Part shown: positions 7,331 to 7,732 of the stretch, in pieces
Layout: every line of letters begins with the position of its first letter
Position numbering within the stretch: position 1 is the stretch's first letter
NCBI GenBank assembly: GCA_903929845.1
Contig: CAIYWF010000089.1
Span: 1 to 7,732, forward strand
From: an uncultured Chlorobiaceae bacterium
GTDB lineage: Bacteria > Bacteroidota > Chlorobiia > Chlorobiales > Chlorobiaceae
Length of the DNA: 7,732 nucleotides
Reading direction: 5' to 3'
The notes under the pieces: model-generated
Seen by the model: only the letters and a program-made list of their open reading frames with translations
The model's database searches: none
What the model was told of the DNA's origin: nothing
Position numbers and translations under genes: made by a program

Positions 7331-7354
7331 TTACCACTACGAGTGGTAGTTTTG
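7331..7354 (+). terminator. short hairpin across the toxin stop codon, weak terminator candidate
   Basis: TACCACT (7332-7338) and AGTGGTA (7342-7348) form a perfect 7-bp stem with an ACG loop. On the plus strand a T:G pair can extend it, and four Ts follow at 7350-7353. The toxin stop codon (7337-7339) falls in the stem and loop. The adjacent GGTAA-C-TTACC (7325-7335) overlaps it and could form an alternative fold. On the minus strand, where the toxin is read, no T run follows, so it would not be a classic terminator for that transcript. Confidence 0.25.
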
Positions 7355-7618
7355 GGCGGTATGAAACACCGTGATAATTGTTACCGTTGTGGCATCTGCA
7401 GTATAAACAACCAGCCAGGGGATATCCGAAAAGAATAGCTCTCTTGTTCCATAAACTCGCCCAGGTTTTCCGCTTCCGGGATACAGTGCTAATTGCTTCA
7501 TAGTCTTGTTGACGAGGCTCAACACAGTTTTTCTTGCAGCTTTTTCGCTCTCCTGCTTAATGTAAGCCTCAATTTCTATAAGGCGTTTCTCTGCCTTCTC
7601 AGTCCAGACTATCTTCAA
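7337..7618 (-). CDS. RelE/ParE-family toxin of a type II toxin-antitoxin system
   Basis: This 93-residue protein is typical in length and pattern for the RelE/ParE superfamily. An amphipathic N-terminal helical hairpin (about 5-45) is followed by a linker GKPGRVYGTREL (50-61), then beta strands including FFSDIPWLVVY (62-72), and a final strand ending VFHTAQNYH. The PGR-x2-GTREL block is characteristic of the ParE-like branch. ParE members poison DNA gyrase and RelE members cleave mRNA on the ribosome, and the sequence alone does not decide which applies. The start is a TTG at 7618, overlapping the upstream antitoxin by 20 nt and preceded by a good GGAGAGG ribosome binding site. The overlap implies translational coupling so that antitoxin is made first. 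The pair probably represses its own promoter, which lies outside the window. The coding sequence is intact, with no frameshift. Confidence 0.9.
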   Translation of the reverse strand: MKIVWTEKAEKRLIEIEAYIKQESEKAARKTVLSLVNKTMKQLALYPGSGKPGRVYGTRELFFSDIPWLVVYTADATTVTIITVFHTAQNYHS

Positions 7619-7732
7619 GTCGCCTCTCCCACTTTGCTACAAGGGTTTCATGAGTAATGATCCTGCCGGCTCTGGCATCTTCAAGACCCTCCTCAATGCT
7701 TTTAATCTGCCATTCATTGAGGTCAAGGTAGT
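7599..7732 (-). CDS. CopG/ribbon-helix-helix-type antitoxin, 5'-partial
   Basis: The frame is open from the right edge of the window to a TGA at 7599-7601, giving the last 43 complete codons of a protein. They show the C-terminal pattern of CopG-type antitoxins paired with ParE-like toxins: YLDLNEWQIKSIEEGLEDA, then AGRIITHETLVAKW, ending in a charged tail. In this family the N-terminal ribbon-helix-helix, here beyond the edge, binds the operator, and this tail wraps the toxin. It overlaps the toxin gene by 20 nt in another frame, which is the classic antitoxin-first order. The antitoxin role is inferred from this tail pattern and from the toxin immediately downstream. The DNA-binding domain itself is not seen. 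Confidence 0.8.
   Translation of the reverse strand, partial: YLDLNEWQIKSIEEGLEDARAGRIITHETLVAKWERRLEDSLD
7623..7630 (-). promoter_or_regulatory. ribosome binding site of the toxin gene
   Basis: GGGAGAGG lies inside the antitoxin coding sequence, 4 nt before the toxin TTG. It is the best Shine-Dalgarno match in the window and supports the TTG as the real start. Confidence 0.6.

Larger units (their letters stand above)
6937..7336. other. 400-nt spacer between mutS2 and toxin gene, no secure gene
   Basis: This stretch lies between the preferred mutS2 start and the toxin stop codon, and should contain the mutS2 promoter region. It holds three TTCGACA repeats on the minus strand, a weak promoter-like arrangement inside them, and two overlapping antisense ORFs of 68-69 codons (7105-7311 minus, 7114-7323 plus) whose reality I cannot decide. 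I see no recognisable protein family, tRNA or strong terminator. Confidence 0.6.

Overview
The window looks like ordinary bacterial chromosome of about 50% GC. The style of the Dxs, MutS2 and GH13 amylase proteins suggests a green sulfur bacterium (Chlorobium/Pelodictyon type). That assignment rests on family resemblance from memory, not on a search, and is moderate at best. The identities of the main genes are secure from motifs alone.

Left part, plus strand (1-3366): the C-terminal portion of a GH13 alpha-amylase-family enzyme, with its 5' end outside the window; a YjbQ-family protein (UPF0047, annotated in databases as a secondary thiamine-phosphate synthase); and a complete dxs for 1-deoxy-D-xylulose-5-phosphate synthase. 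The gaps are 25 and 80 nt and all three point the same way, so they may share transcripts. DXP made by Dxs feeds the MEP isoprenoid pathway and is also the precursor of the thiamine thiazole ring, so the YjbQ-Dxs adjacency is at least metabolically plausible.

Middle and right part, minus strand (7732 down to 3345): a type II toxin-antitoxin pair at the right edge (CopG/RHH-type antitoxin tail, then a RelE/ParE-type toxin); about 400 nt without a secure gene; mutS2; pgsA; and pgpA. PgsA makes phosphatidylglycerophosphate and PgpA dephosphorylates it to phosphatidylglycerol, so the two lipid genes, 4 nt apart, encode consecutive steps. pgpA and dxs converge and overlap tail to tail by 22 bp.

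No rRNA, tRNA, insertion sequence or CRISPR array is visible, and I found no convincing undescribed multi-gene system. The least explained DNA is the 400-nt spacer between mutS2 and the toxin gene. It holds three phased copies of TTCGACA, a possible small Cys-rich ORF, and a short hairpin across the toxin stop codon.
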